Origin: Paenibacillus sp. FSL H8-0048
GTDB taxonomy: Bacteria > Bacillota > Bacilli > Paenibacillales > Paenibacillaceae
NCBI RefSeq assembly: GCF_038002825.1
Contig: NZ_JBBODF010000001.1
Location: forward strand, 6,944,001-7,008,000
Reading direction: 5' to 3'
DNA length: 64,000 bases
Shown here: piece after piece, positions 44,061 through 52,923 of the stretch
How the letters are laid out: every line of letters starts with the position of its first letter
Position numbering within the stretch: position 1 is the first letter of the stretch
Program-made: the position numbers and the translations under genes
The notes under the pieces: model-generated
The model's database searches: none
What the model was told of the DNA's origin: nothing
Seen by the model: only the letters and a program-made list of their open reading frames with translations

Positions 44061-45998
44061 TTACAATTCTTCGATCTCCTGCAGCCAGAGCGCGGCAGAA
44101 GCATCGCTTGGCATGCGCCAGTCGCCGCGCGGCGAGAGGCTGACCGTGCCGACCTTTGGTCCGTCCGGCAGGCAGGAGCGCTTGAACTGCTGGGTGAAGA
44201 AGCGGGTGACGAACACCTTCAGCCAGGCGGTTAGCTGCTCCTTGGGATAAGCACCGCCGAAGGCGTGCTGGGCGAGATAGAGCATTTTGCCGGGAGAAGC
44301 GCCAGTACGCAGCATGTAATAGAGAAAGAAATCATGCACAATGTAAGGCCCCAGGATATTCTCGGTCAGCTGGACAATCTCTCCGGTGGCCGAAGGCGGC
44401 AGCAGCTCAGGGCTGATTCCGGTCTCGATAATGCTGTGGAGGTACTTGTTCACCGTCTCGTCGGCTTCATGGTCCGCATACCAGGCGACAACATACTGGA
44501 TCAACGTCTTCGGAATACCCGAATTCACGCTGTACATCGACATATGGTCGCCGTTATAGGTACACCAGCCCAGCGCCAGCTCGGACAGGTCGCCTGTGCC
44601 GATGACAATCCCGCCGTTCTTGTTGGCGAGGTCCATCAGAATCTGGGTACGCTCACGGGCTTGTACGTTCTCGTAAGTCAGGTCATGCACCTCGGGGTCG
44701 TGGCCGATGTCCGCGAAGTGCTGGAGGCAGGCCGCCTTGATATCAACGACCTTCATCGTGGCGCCGAGCGCCTTGATCAAGCCAACCGCATTATCATAGG
44801 TGCGGTTGGTTGTGCCGAAGCCCGGCATCGTGACTGCCAGCACATCGCTGGCCGGACGTCCGAGCAGCTCCATGGCCCGCACAGCAACCAGCAGCGCGAG
44901 CGTAGAGTCGAGGCCGCCGGAGATGCCGATCACAGCCTGCTTGGTACCGATGTGGCGGATACGCTTCATCAGGCCAGAGGTCTGGATCGAGAGAATCTCC
45001 TGGCAGCGTTCGTCCCGCTGGAGCGGATTGCCCGGCACGAACGGGTTGACGCCTACGTTCCGTCTCAGCTCCCGCCGGGTGCCGCTGCCAAGCGGCGCGG
45101 CATAGAGAATCTCACGGTAGTTGCGTCCGCCCTTGCCTGCCCGGAACGTGCCCATCACGGTGCGGGAATACTGCAGCCGCGGAAGGTCAATGTCGGCGGT
45201 AATCATCCGGCTCTCATGGGTGAAGCGTTCCGATTCGGCCAGCAGCTGGCCGTTCTCCGCGATCAGCGAATGTCCGCCGAAGACAACGTCTGTTGTCGAT
45301 TCGCCCGTGTTGCAGCTGGCATAGACATAACCGGCGACACAGGAGGCGGACTGGCCGCCGACCAGCTGGCGGCGGTAATCGGCCTTGCCGACCAGCTCGT
45401 TGCTGGCCGAAGGGTTGAACAGCAGCGTGGCCCCGGCCTGGGCCAGCAGGCTGCTTGGCGGCACAGGTACCCAGAGATCCTCACAGATCTCCACACCGAA
45501 CGACAGATTACCGTCACTCTCACAAGCAAAAATCAGATCATTGCCCACCGGCACCGCCGATCCGCCGATCCGCAGCTCAGACACCTCCAGTTCCTCGGCT
45601 CCCGCGAACCAGCGCGGCTCGTAGAATTCGCTGTAGCCGGGAATGCAGGTCTTGACCACAATCCCGAGAATCCGGCCCTCCTGGAGGACAGCGGCACAGT
45701 TAAACAGCCTGCTCTTGATGGAGACCGGCAGGCCGGCAATAACAATCATCTGGTGCTCCGCCGTTGCAGCCGTAATCCGCAGCAGTGCCTGCATCGCGGA
45801 TTCCAGCAGCCGGGGCTGGAGGAACAGATCCGCACAGCTGTAGCCGGTGATGCACAGCTCCGGGAGTACCAGGTACTCCACCTCCTGAGCGCTGGCTGTA
45901 TTGATCGCTTCAATAATCTGGTCTGCATTGAATACGCAGTCAGCCACCCGGAGTTCCGGGGAAGCGGCGGCGACTCTTGCGAATCCGTAATTCTGCAT
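44061..45998 (-). CDS. nadE: glutamine-dependent NAD+ synthetase
   Basis: This 645-residue two-domain enzyme catalyses the last step of NAD synthesis, amidating nicotinate adenine dinucleotide. The N-terminal nitrilase-type glutaminase domain shows the Glu in VLPELCITGYS (about residue 47), the Lys in VVKTCIPGYSEFYE (about 115) and the Cys in GVEICEDLWVP (about 175). The C-terminal synthetase has the ATP loop GISGGLDSTLALLV (about 353-366), GTGDLSELALGWCTYNGDHMS and a family-typical tail FKRSCLPDGPKVG. An AGGTG site precedes the ATG. It stands alone in a leftward transcript. Confidence 0.97.
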   Translation of the reverse strand: MQNYGFARVAAASPELRVADCVFNADQIIEAINTASAQEVEYLVLPELCITGYSCADLFLQPRLLESAMQALLRITAATAEHQMIVIAGLPVSIKSRLFNCAAVLQEGRILGIVVKTCIPGYSEFYEPRWFAGAEELEVSELRIGGSAVPVGNDLIFACESDGNLSFGVEICEDLWVPVPPSSLLAQAGATLLFNPSASNELVGKADYRRQLVGGQSASCVAGYVYASCNTGESTTDVVFGGHSLIAENGQLLAESERFTHESRMITADIDLPRLQYSRTVMGTFRAGKGGRNYREILYAAPLGSGTRRELRRNVGVNPFVPGNPLQRDERCQEILSIQTSGLMKRIRHIGTKQAVIGISGGLDSTLALLVAVRAMELLGRPASDVLAVTMPGFGTTNRTYDNAVGLIKALGATMKVVDIKAACLQHFADIGHDPEVHDLTYENVQARERTQILMDLANKNGGIVIGTGDLSELALGWCTYNGDHMSMYSVNSGIPKTLIQYVVAWYADHEADETVNKYLHSIIETGISPELLPPSATGEIVQLTENILGPYIVHDFFLYYMLRTGASPGKMLYLAQHAFGGAYPKEQLTAWLKVFVTRFFTQQFKRSCLPDGPKVGTVSLSPRGDWRMPSDASAALWLQEIEEL

Positions 45999-46088
45999 TC
46001 ATTTCACCTGTCCTTTACACGTCCTGTAGTTGAAGTAAGCTATCTATTAATTGTACCCATCAATGGGCACCGGTAACAAGCAGGGATT

Positions 46089-46105
46089 ATCACAAGCGCT
46101 TCCAT
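46089..46105 (+). promoter_or_regulatory. cre-like site before the metallo-hydrolase gene
   Basis: ATCACAAGCGCTTCCAT has the AAGCGCTT core of catabolite-response elements with near-symmetric flanks, about 90 bases before the start. Confidence 0.5.
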
Positions 46106-46191
46106 TTGCCTTCCCGCGGGTATAAACTAAACAGGGATGTAACAGTTAGCTATGATGAATGAGATATAGAAGAGGAAGGGAGCAACCCATT

Positions 46192-47031
46192 ATGCCATTA
46201 GCAGGACAAGAACTGATCGAAGAAATCCGCAGCACCGAGGTGCCTTACGGCTGCCTGGCGGTCTGGTTCCTCGGACAAGCCAGCGTTATTGTCAAGGGGG
46301 CGGGGGTGACCGTCTACATTGATCCTTATGTATCCCCGAACCCGGACCGGACTTTCCCGCCGCCGGTGGGGCCTGGTGAAATTACAAATATGGAGGTCTG
46401 CCTGATTACCCATGACCATTCAGATCATCTGGATGAGGAGGCGCTCCCCGTGCTTGCCGGACTGAATCCGCAGGCGCAGTTCATGGCTCCGGCGGTCTGC
46501 CTGGAGCGTCTGCAAGAGCTGGGCATCCGCAAGGAGCAGCTCACCGCTGCCTTGCCTGCCAGTGCAGCAGAGCCTGCCAGCGGGCTGAAGGTGATTCCCG
46601 TTGCAGCGGCGCACGAACAGCTTGAACGCGATGAACAGGGTCATCCTAAGTATGTGGGCTACATTCTGGAGCTGAACGGGGTGACACTCTATCATGCCGG
46701 GGATACCGTGCTGTTCCCTGAGCTGATTGAGGAGGTTGGCAGCCGCAAGATCGATCTGGCGCTGCTGCCGATTAACGGACGCGATTATTACCGGGGCAGC
46801 CGCAATATCGTCGGCAATATGAATTACCGGGAAGCGGTGGAGTTCGCGGCGACCTCAGGCTTTGAGACCGTGGTACCGCTGCATTATGACCTGTTCGCCG
46901 GCAATGCCGAGAATCCGGGCTATTTCGTAGATCACCTGTACCGCCACTTTCCGGAGCAGAAGTTCCATATGATGGCCAGAGCGGAACGGTTCGTGTATGT
47001 GTCGGCGCAGGCTTTTAAGCGTGAAGGTTAA
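46192..47031 (+). CDS. UlaG-like metallo-beta-lactamase-fold hydrolase
   Basis: This 279-residue MBL-fold enzyme has the two-metal motif THDHSDHLD (about 74-82) and later ligands in HAGDT (about 172-176) and HYDLF (about 236-240). The order and spacing resemble UlaG, the L-ascorbate-6-phosphate lactonase. The insert VSPNPDRTFPPPVGPGEI and the GQASVIVKG start also fit that subgroup. The ATG at 46192 follows GGAAGGGAG; an ATG 11 codons upstream has no ribosome site. It converges with deoR (three bases between stops). A lactonase role in sugar-acid metabolism is plausible; the substrate is unknown. Confidence 0.85.
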   Translation: MPLAGQELIEEIRSTEVPYGCLAVWFLGQASVIVKGAGVTVYIDPYVSPNPDRTFPPPVGPGEITNMEVCLITHDHSDHLDEEALPVLAGLNPQAQFMAPAVCLERLQELGIRKEQLTAALPASAAEPASGLKVIPVAAAHEQLERDEQGHPKYVGYILELNGVTLYHAGDTVLFPELIEEVGSRKIDLALLPINGRDYYRGSRNIVGNMNYREAVEFAATSGFETVVPLHYDLFAGNAENPGYFVDHLYRHFPEQKFHMMARAERFVYVSAQAFKREG

Positions 47032-47034
47032 GAC

Positions 47035-47808
47035 CTAATGCGAGTCAGCAGGGTAGAGCAGGGAAACCTGATATTTGGCAAGGAACTCGATCCATTCCTC
47101 AGACGGCCGCTGATCGGTGACGATATAATCGACCTTGTCGAAGCTGAACAGCCGGATGAAGGCGATCCGGTCGAATTTGGAATGGTCAGCCAGAAGGACC
47201 ACCTTGCTCGCCTGCCGCTGCATCAGCACCTTAAGCTCGGTCTCCGCTTCGTTGGAATCGCAGAGTCCGCCGGTCATGGAGAGTGCCTTGCAGCTGAAAA
47301 TCGCTACATCCACATTATATTTCAGAATGGTCTGCGAGGCCGTAGGCCCGACGAAAGAGCTGGTCTCCGGCCCGAGCAGGCCCCCCGTGGAGATAAGCTT
47401 TTGCCCGGAATGCTGGAATTCTGACAATACCGCCAGGGAATTGGTGATGATGGTCAGATTTTTTTTGTCCTCCACAATTCTCCGCAAGCCTTCAAAAGCC
47501 GTAGTGCTGGTGTCCGTCATCACGCTGTCCCCGTCATTAATCAGCTCCAGCAGACTTGCCGCAATCATCCGCTTCGCTTCAATGTTGACCTGATGCCTGT
47601 GCGAGTAGGAGGGGTCCTCGTTGGTGTGAGCGTTCAGAATCGCCCCGCCGTAATTCTTCTTGGCAATGCCCTCCTTGTCCAGCCGGTCAAGATCGCGCCG
47701 GATCGTCTCCTCCGATACACCGAATTTCTGCGCCAGATCCGCCACGTGAACCTTCTTATGCCTGTAGAGCTCATTAATGACCAGATCCCGCCGTTCAAAA
47801 GCCTTCAT
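47035..47808 (-). CDS. DeoR-family regulator of the fucose operon
   Basis: This 257-residue regulator has an N-terminal DeoR helix-turn-helix (VADLAQKFGVSEETIRRDLDRLDKEG, in parts, about 22-47) and a sugar-phosphate-binding DeoRC domain (about 75-235) including SVMTDTSTTAFEG, SCKALSMTGGL and VVLLADHSKFDR. Such proteins respond to phosphorylated sugars. It lies back to back with fucI across a 322-bp region rich in repeated motifs. It probably represses fucI-kinase-fucA-fucU with fuculose-1-phosphate or a similar signal as inducer (inference). Confidence 0.93.
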   Translation of the reverse strand: MKAFERRDLVINELYRHKKVHVADLAQKFGVSEETIRRDLDRLDKEGIAKKNYGGAILNAHTNEDPSYSHRHQVNIEAKRMIAASLLELINDGDSVMTDTSTTAFEGLRRIVEDKKNLTIITNSLAVLSEFQHSGQKLISTGGLLGPETSSFVGPTASQTILKYNVDVAIFSCKALSMTGGLCDSNEAETELKVLMQRQASKVVLLADHSKFDRIAFIRLFSFDKVDYIVTDQRPSEEWIEFLAKYQVSLLYPADSH

Positions 47809-47840
47809 AGCATGCCCACCCTTACGTTATGTAGTTATGT

Positions 47841-47954
47841 ACAGTTTACTATAATCTGCTGTATAACATAAATCCCACAAAAACAAACAATTCCACAGTT
47901 TACTGCAATTATATCACACAAAACCACACAATAACCAAATTTAAAGTGTGGAAT
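47841..47954. promoter_or_regulatory. candidate DeoR operator region
   Basis: The 10-mer ACAGTTTACT occurs directly repeated at 47841-47850 and 47895-47904. CCACA-type motifs recur at 47875, 47893, 47914-47931 (CACACAAAACCACACAA) and inverted as GTGTGG near 47946. Direct repeats of this kind are typical of DeoR sites. Confidence 0.6.
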
Positions 47955-47958
47955 AGTG

Positions 47959-47987
47959 TTGACTTTGCAGGTGAGTGATTCTATGAT
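47959..47987 (+). promoter_or_regulatory. sigma-A promoter of the fuc operon
   Basis: TTGACT and TATGAT are 17 bases apart, close to the consensus, about 145 bases before the fucI start. Confidence 0.8.
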
Positions 47988-48049
47988 GTAGAAGAAATGG
48001 ATTAGTCGGCGAAGGAAGACAAAAATGTGCAGACCGCAGAGGCTGTATT

Positions 48050-48066
48050 TGGTAGCGCTTACTAAT
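48050..48066 (+). promoter_or_regulatory. cre site in the fuc leader
   Basis: TTGGTAGCGCTTACTAA has the catabolite-response core. Its place about 60 bases downstream of the promoter would let CcpA block elongation. Confidence 0.6.
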
Positions 48067-48130
48067 CGGAGCCATAGCTCCAGTGTAATGTTCTCATACT
48101 ATCAACTTACGATTCCGGGGAGGAACAGCA

Positions 48131-49897
48131 GTGACAGCAAATTATCCGAAGATTGGAATCCGGCCGACGATTGATGGCAGAAGACGCGGGGTGCGCGAAT
48201 CGCTGGAGGCACAGACGATGGGCATGGCGCAGCGCGTGGCGGCATTTTTGCAGGAGAATCTAAGATATCCGGATGGTTCACAGGTGGAGTGTATCATTGC
48301 CGATTCTACGATTGGCGGCGTGAAGGAGGCTGCTGCGGCGGCGCAGAAGTTCGCGGGTGCAGGGGTAGGCGTATCGATTACAGTCACCCCGTGCTGGTGC
48401 TATGGCTCGGAAACGATGGACATGGATGCGGCCATCCCGCATGCGGTATGGGGATTCAACGGAACGGAGCGCCCCGGCGCAGTGTATCTGGCGGCAGTTC
48501 TGTCTGCTTATGCGCAAAAAGGCATTCCGGCCTTCGGTATCTACGGAGAGGATGTCCAGGAATCCAGCAGCGAGGAAATCCCGGCGGATGTTCAGGTGAA
48601 GCTGCTGCAGTTCGCGAGGTCCGCGCTGGCGGCCGCTTTGATGAAGGGCAAGTCCTATCTGTCGATGGGCTCCGTGTCGATGGGAATCGCCGGCTCCATT
48701 GTGAACGAACAGTTCTTCCAGGAATATCTCGGCATGCGCAATGAATATATCGATATGTCTGAATTTGTACGCCGATTTGAGGAAGGGATCTATGATCCCG
48801 AGGAGTTCGCGCGGGCGCTGGCCTGGGTGAAGGACAACTGCCGTGTGGGGGCGGATAATAACCCGCAGCATCTGCAGCTGAGTGAAGAGGTTAAGGAAGA
48901 GCAGTGGGAGACGGTGGTCAAAATGACGCTGATTGCCCGTGATCTCATGACCGGCAATCCGCAGCTTGCGAAGCTTGGCTTCGAAGAAGAAGCGAATGGT
49001 CACAATGCCCTGCTGGGCGGCTTCCAGGGCCAGCGGCAGTGGACCGACCATTTCCCGAACGGCGACTTCATGGAGACGATTCTGAACTCCTCGTTCGACT
49101 GGAACGGCAGACGGGCGCCTTATATCGTCGCCACCGAGAATGACAGCCTGAACGGGGTGACGATGCTGTTCAATTATCTGCTGACGAATACAGCGCAGAT
49201 TTTTGCCGATGTCCGCACCTTCTGGAGTCCGGCTGCCGTGAAGCGGGTGACCGGGTATGAGCTGGAGGGAGCGGCAGCAGGTGGTCTGCTGCATCTGATC
49301 AATTCCGGCTCGGCAGCGCTGGACGGCACCGGCGAGCAGAGTATTGACGGCAAGCCGGCAATTAAGCCGTTCTGGGATATCACGGATGAAGAGGCGGCTG
49401 CCTGTATCGCGCAGACCCAGTTCCGCCCGGCTTCCCAGGAATATTTCCGGGGAGGCGGCTTCTCCACGGACTATCTGACCCGGGGCGGCATGCCGGTCAC
49501 CATGGCACGGCTCAATTTGGTCAAGGGTCTGGGACCTGTACTCCAGCTGGTAGAGGGCTACACTGTTGAACTCCCGGGAGAGGTTCATGATACGCTCGAC
49601 CAGCGCACTGACCCTACCTGGCCGACAACCTGGTTCGCTCCGAAGCTGACCGGACATGGCTCCTTCCAGTCTGTCTATGATGTGATGAACAATTGGGGCG
49701 CCAATCACGGGGCGATCAGCTACGGGCATATTGGCGCGGATCTCATTACGCTGGCCTCGATCCTGCGGATTCCGGTCAGTATGCATAACGTGGAGGAAGC
49801 GCGGATTTTCCGTCCGCGCGTCTGGTCGCTGTTCGGCACCGAGAATCTGGAGAGTGCCGATTACAGAGCCTGCCGCAACTTTGGCCCGCTCTACTAA
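48131..49897 (+). CDS. fucI: L-fucose isomerase
   Basis: This 588-residue isomerase converts L-fucose to L-fuculose (and often D-arabinose to D-ribulose). It follows E. coli FucI (about 591 residues) block for block: PKIGIRPTIDGRRRGVRESL, TVTPCWCYGSETMDMD, AVWGFNGTERPGAVYLAA, YLSMGSVSMGIAGSI, and ATENDSLNGV with the metal Glu (about 336). The metal Asp lies in FADVRTFWSP (about 360) and the metal His in NWGANHGAISYGH (about 526). The GTG start follows GGGGAGG by seven bases. It is the first gene of the fuc operon. Confidence 0.97.
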   Translation: MTANYPKIGIRPTIDGRRRGVRESLEAQTMGMAQRVAAFLQENLRYPDGSQVECIIADSTIGGVKEAAAAAQKFAGAGVGVSITVTPCWCYGSETMDMDAAIPHAVWGFNGTERPGAVYLAAVLSAYAQKGIPAFGIYGEDVQESSSEEIPADVQVKLLQFARSALAAALMKGKSYLSMGSVSMGIAGSIVNEQFFQEYLGMRNEYIDMSEFVRRFEEGIYDPEEFARALAWVKDNCRVGADNNPQHLQLSEEVKEEQWETVVKMTLIARDLMTGNPQLAKLGFEEEANGHNALLGGFQGQRQWTDHFPNGDFMETILNSSFDWNGRRAPYIVATENDSLNGVTMLFNYLLTNTAQIFADVRTFWSPAAVKRVTGYELEGAAAGGLLHLINSGSAALDGTGEQSIDGKPAIKPFWDITDEEAAACIAQTQFRPASQEYFRGGGFSTDYLTRGGMPVTMARLNLVKGLGPVLQLVEGYTVELPGEVHDTLDQRTDPTWPTTWFAPKLTGHGSFQSVYDVMNNWGANHGAISYGHIGADLITLASILRIPVSMHNVEEARIFRPRVWSLFGTENLESADYRACRNFGPLY

Positions 49898-49921
49898 TCC
49901 CTCAGGTGAAGAGGTGGGAAG

Positions 49922-51502
49922 ATGACAGAGGCACAGACGAGTGCTGTGGAGGTCAACAGTAACGAAGGAATCCGGCTGCTGGCCATTGATCTGGGAGCCA
50001 GCTCCGGCAGAGTGATGCTGGGAAGCTACAGCAACGGGAAGGTGACGGTGGAAGAGATTCACCGCTTCCCTAACGGGCCGGTAGAGGTGAACGGACATTT
50101 GCACTGGGATGTACAGCGGCTGCTTGAGGAGATTAAGCAAGGGATTGCAGCGGCTGCGGCACAGTATAGCCCGCTGCACTCGCTAAGCGTCGATACCTGG
50201 GGAGTCGACTACGGCCTGCTGGATGAGCGGGGAGAGCTGCTGGACGCTCTGCATCATTACAGGGATCAGCGCATGGCGGATATCGCATCAGCACTGGAGG
50301 CTGCACTGCCTCCGGCAGAGCAATTCAAGCTGACGGGCAACCAGTCCAGCACGATTAATACGGTGTATCAATTGTTTGCCGATCTTATGGCGAAGCCGGA
50401 GCTGCGGACAACCGCCAGGCAGCTGCTGATGATGCCGGATCTGTTCAATTATATGCTCAGCGGCGTGGCAGTGGCTGAGCAGACCATCTGGAGCACCAGC
50501 GGGCTGCTGAACGCGCAGTCCACGGCGCCTTCAGCCGAAGTGCTGCGCAGGCTGGAGCTGCCAGCTGCGCTGCTGCCCCGGCTGGTTCCGGCAGGCACGG
50601 TGCTGGGTGAACTCCGGCCCGAGCTCCAGCAAGAGCTGGGCAGCGGCCCGCTCCAGATCATCGCCGGAGCTTCGCATGATACGGCTTCCGCCGTGGCGTC
50701 CATTCCTTACGGCGGCTTCGGCTCTAGCAGCGCTCAGGCCAGCAATACCGATTCTGGTTGCGCTGATCCTGGCTTCGCCGGTCCAGCCCGGATCGGCGGA
50801 TTCAGCGATCCGCTGCCATCCGCTGCATTCATCAGCTGCGGAACCTGGTCGCTGGTCGGCCTGGAGACGGCCGAGCCTGTATTAAGCGATGCCGCCCGGG
50901 CCAGCGGCTTCACTAACGAGTGCTGCTTCGGGGGCACGAACCGGCTGCTGAAGAATATCACCGGCCTCTGGCTGCTCCAGGAGACCCAGCGGAGCTGGGC
51001 TGAAGCGGGGGAACCGCTCAGCCATCAGGAAGCTGCCGAACACGCCGGGCAGCTGGACCGGTCAAGTGCGTGCATAGCAGAGCTGGACCCGAACGATCCG
51101 CTCTTCAGCACACCGGGCGATATGCCGCTGCGGATCGAATCCTACTGCATCCGCACCGGGCAGCCGGTGCCGCAGACCCGGGCGGAGATTATCCGCTCAA
51201 TACTGGAGAGTCTGGCCCGGTCATACGCGGATACGATCCGCGAGCTGGAGATCCTCACCGGCCGTCCGGTACGCTGCATTCACATGGTCGGCGGCGGCAT
51301 TCAGAACAAGCTGCTGTGCCAGCTGACGGCGGATGCCACCGGCAAAGACGTTATTGCCGGACCGGTAGAAGCGAGCGCGATTGGCAACCTTTTGGTGCAA
51401 TTGACAGCGCTTGGAGTTGTTGATCCCGCAGAGGTCCGCAGCGTGGCAGCCCGGTCCTGCTCAACCGTGCGGTACCAGCCGTTTTTAATACATCAGAACT
51501 GA
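49922..51502 (+). CDS. RhaB-like FGGY kinase, probable L-fuculokinase
   Basis: This 526-residue sugar kinase has the FGGY fold. Phosphate-1 is AIDLGASSGRVMLG (about 20-33), the sugar-binding block is SVDTWGVDYGLLDERG and the adenosine block is HMVGGGIQNKLLCQLTADATG (in parts, about 460-480). It is closer to rhamnulokinase (RhaB) than to E. coli FucK. The operon gives it the fuculose-1-phosphate step. Residues about 262-299, between DTASAVASIPYGG and AAFISCGTWSL, form a Ser/Gly/Ala-rich insert where related kinases have only a short loop. It begins 24 bases after fucI. Confidence 0.9.
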   Translation: MTEAQTSAVEVNSNEGIRLLAIDLGASSGRVMLGSYSNGKVTVEEIHRFPNGPVEVNGHLHWDVQRLLEEIKQGIAAAAAQYSPLHSLSVDTWGVDYGLLDERGELLDALHHYRDQRMADIASALEAALPPAEQFKLTGNQSSTINTVYQLFADLMAKPELRTTARQLLMMPDLFNYMLSGVAVAEQTIWSTSGLLNAQSTAPSAEVLRRLELPAALLPRLVPAGTVLGELRPELQQELGSGPLQIIAGASHDTASAVASIPYGGFGSSSAQASNTDSGCADPGFAGPARIGGFSDPLPSAAFISCGTWSLVGLETAEPVLSDAARASGFTNECCFGGTNRLLKNITGLWLLQETQRSWAEAGEPLSHQEAAEHAGQLDRSSACIAELDPNDPLFSTPGDMPLRIESYCIRTGQPVPQTRAEIIRSILESLARSYADTIRELEILTGRPVRCIHMVGGGIQNKLLCQLTADATGKDVIAGPVEASAIGNLLVQLTALGVVDPAEVRSVAARSCSTVRYQPFLIHQN

Positions 51503-51525
51503 CAAGCTTCAACCAGCAATCTATA

Positions 51526-51734
51526 TAGATTGAACTAAAAATTCAAGTTAAAGGAAAAGTGGCGGAGGGGAATTTTGGAACTGGAGGAGCGGTAGCGTCC
51601 GCCTTTGTCTGCGGATTTCAACCGTTAACAACGGTATAAAATTAAGAAATCTGCAGAAGGGCAGCGGCCGGAAGTCCAAAACTTCTCTGGAGTCACGGTT
51701 AATCCTAAAACCTAAAAATCATTAGTTCAATTTA
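51526..51734. repeat. about 210-bp inverted-repeat element inside the fuc operon
   Basis: The outer ends ATTGAACTA (51529-51537) and TAGTTCAAT (51723-51731) are exact inverted repeats. Inside, TCTGCGGATTTC pairs with GAAATCTGCAGA and TTTGGA with TCCAAA, so most of the element can fold on itself. It occupies the whole gap between the kinase and fucA genes; no ORF is present. Confidence 0.65.
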
Positions 51735-51759
51735 TCAAGCAGCAATCAAGGAGGCAATT

Positions 51760-52410
51760 ATGAATAATCATGAAGAAGAACTACGGCGCCTAATCTGTGA
51801 TATCGGCCGGAATCTGTTCAACAAAGACTTCATCGCGGCCAACGACGGTAATATCTCAGCCCGCCTGTCGGCCACCGAGGTCATTACTTCGCCAACAGGA
51901 GTCAGCAAAGGCTATCTGCAGCCGCATATGCTGGTCAAAGTCAATCTGCAGGGAGAAATCCTGGATGCAGCGGAGGGCTACCGGCCGTCGACGGAAGTGA
52001 AGATGCACCTGAAGATCTACAATAAGCTCCCGGAGATGGGCGGGGTGGTTCATGCACATCCGCCGTATGCTACCGCTTTTGCCATCAAAGGCGAAGCGCT
52101 GGACAAAATGATGATGCCGGAATCCGTCATTGCCATGGGGGACATTCCACTGGCGGTATACGGGACGCCTTCGACCGAAGAGATCCCGGATTCGCTGACT
52201 CCCTTCCTGGGCAAGAAGAGCGCTGTGCTGCTGGAGAGTCACGGGGCCCTGACCTGGGGCAAGGACGTAATGGCTGCTTATATGAATATGGAGCGGCTTG
52301 AGTATACGGCGAAGCTGACCTTCCTGACCCGCATGATCGGGGGAGAGCGCGAGCTGCCGCCGCACCGGATTGAGGAGCTGGTAGCGCTGAGATCATTCTA
52401 TGGGATGTAA
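51760..52410 (+). CDS. fucA: L-fuculose-1-phosphate aldolase
   Basis: This 216-residue class II aldolase splits L-fuculose-1-phosphate into dihydroxyacetone phosphate and L-lactaldehyde. The catalytic Glu is in PSTEVKMH (E79). Zinc-ligand histidines lie in VVHAHPP (H98, H100) and in LLESHGALTWG (about H161). Phosphate binding residues NDGNISARL and SPTGVSKG are as in FucA. The length matches E. coli FucA (215). An AAGGAGG site is eight bases before the ATG. Confidence 0.95.
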   Translation: MNNHEEELRRLICDIGRNLFNKDFIAANDGNISARLSATEVITSPTGVSKGYLQPHMLVKVNLQGEILDAAEGYRPSTEVKMHLKIYNKLPEMGGVVHAHPPYATAFAIKGEALDKMMMPESVIAMGDIPLAVYGTPSTEEIPDSLTPFLGKKSAVLLESHGALTWGKDVMAAYMNMERLEYTAKLTFLTRMIGGERELPPHRIEELVALRSFYGM

Positions 52411-52435
52411 TGAAGCTGAGTGAGGAGACATGTTT

Positions 52436-52876
52436 ATGCTCAAAAAAATACCCAAACTGCTCTCCCCCGAGCTCGTCCGCACCCTGATGGAGATGGGCCA
52501 CGGGGATGAGCTGGTGCTGGCAGATGCCAATTATCCGGGACATGCGCTGCATTCCCGGGTGCTGCGGGCTGACGGGATCGGCATCCCCCGGCTGCTTGAT
52601 GCGATCCTGGAGCTGCTTCCACTGGATCATTATGCTCCGGCTCAGGCAGCCTTCATGGCCGTAGTGGAGGGGGAATCCACCGTTCCGGTGATATGGGACA
52701 CGTACAAGGAGATTCTCACCCGGCATGATCCTGCGGTGCAGGTGGAGTATGAAGAACGTTTTGATTTCTATGACCGCTCCAAGCACAGCTATGCCATTCT
52801 AATTACAGGAGAAGAAGCGCTCTACGGGAATATTATTCTCAAAAAAGGTGTGATTTCTCCCGAGGCCGGGGAATAG
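52436..52876 (+). CDS. fucU: RbsD/FucU-family sugar mutarotase
   Basis: This 146-residue protein interconverts the alpha and beta anomers of L-fucose, supplying the form used by FucI. Typical features are an N-terminal LLSPELVRTLMEMGHGDELVLADANYP (in parts, with the catalytic His of GHGD and the LADANYP block) and a C-terminal HSYAILITGEEALYGNIILKKG with the Tyr-Asn pair. The ATG at 52436 is eight bases after GAGGAG; an ATG two codons upstream is too close. It is the last gene of the fuc operon. Confidence 0.94.
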   Translation: MLKKIPKLLSPELVRTLMEMGHGDELVLADANYPGHALHSRVLRADGIGIPRLLDAILELLPLDHYAPAQAAFMAVVEGESTVPVIWDTYKEILTRHDPAVQVEYEERFDFYDRSKHSYAILITGEEALYGNIILKKGVISPEAGE

Positions 52877-52890
52877 CAGCAACAAGCAAT

Positions 52891-52923
52891 GGACCGCCCG
52901 GTTAACTATGGGCGGTCTTATTG
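52891..52923 (+). terminator. terminator after fucU
   Basis: GGACCGCCC pairs with GGGCGGTC around a ten-base loop, followed by TTATT. The tail is weak but the position is right. Confidence 0.7.

Noticed and set aside
44265..46076. 603-codon frame antisense to nadE
   Set aside because: nadE has every catalytic motif in the opposite frame. Long antisense frames are common in GC-rich genes.
48278..50179. 633-codon frame antisense to fucI
   Set aside because: It crosses the fucI-kinase junction on the wrong strand and has no family features.
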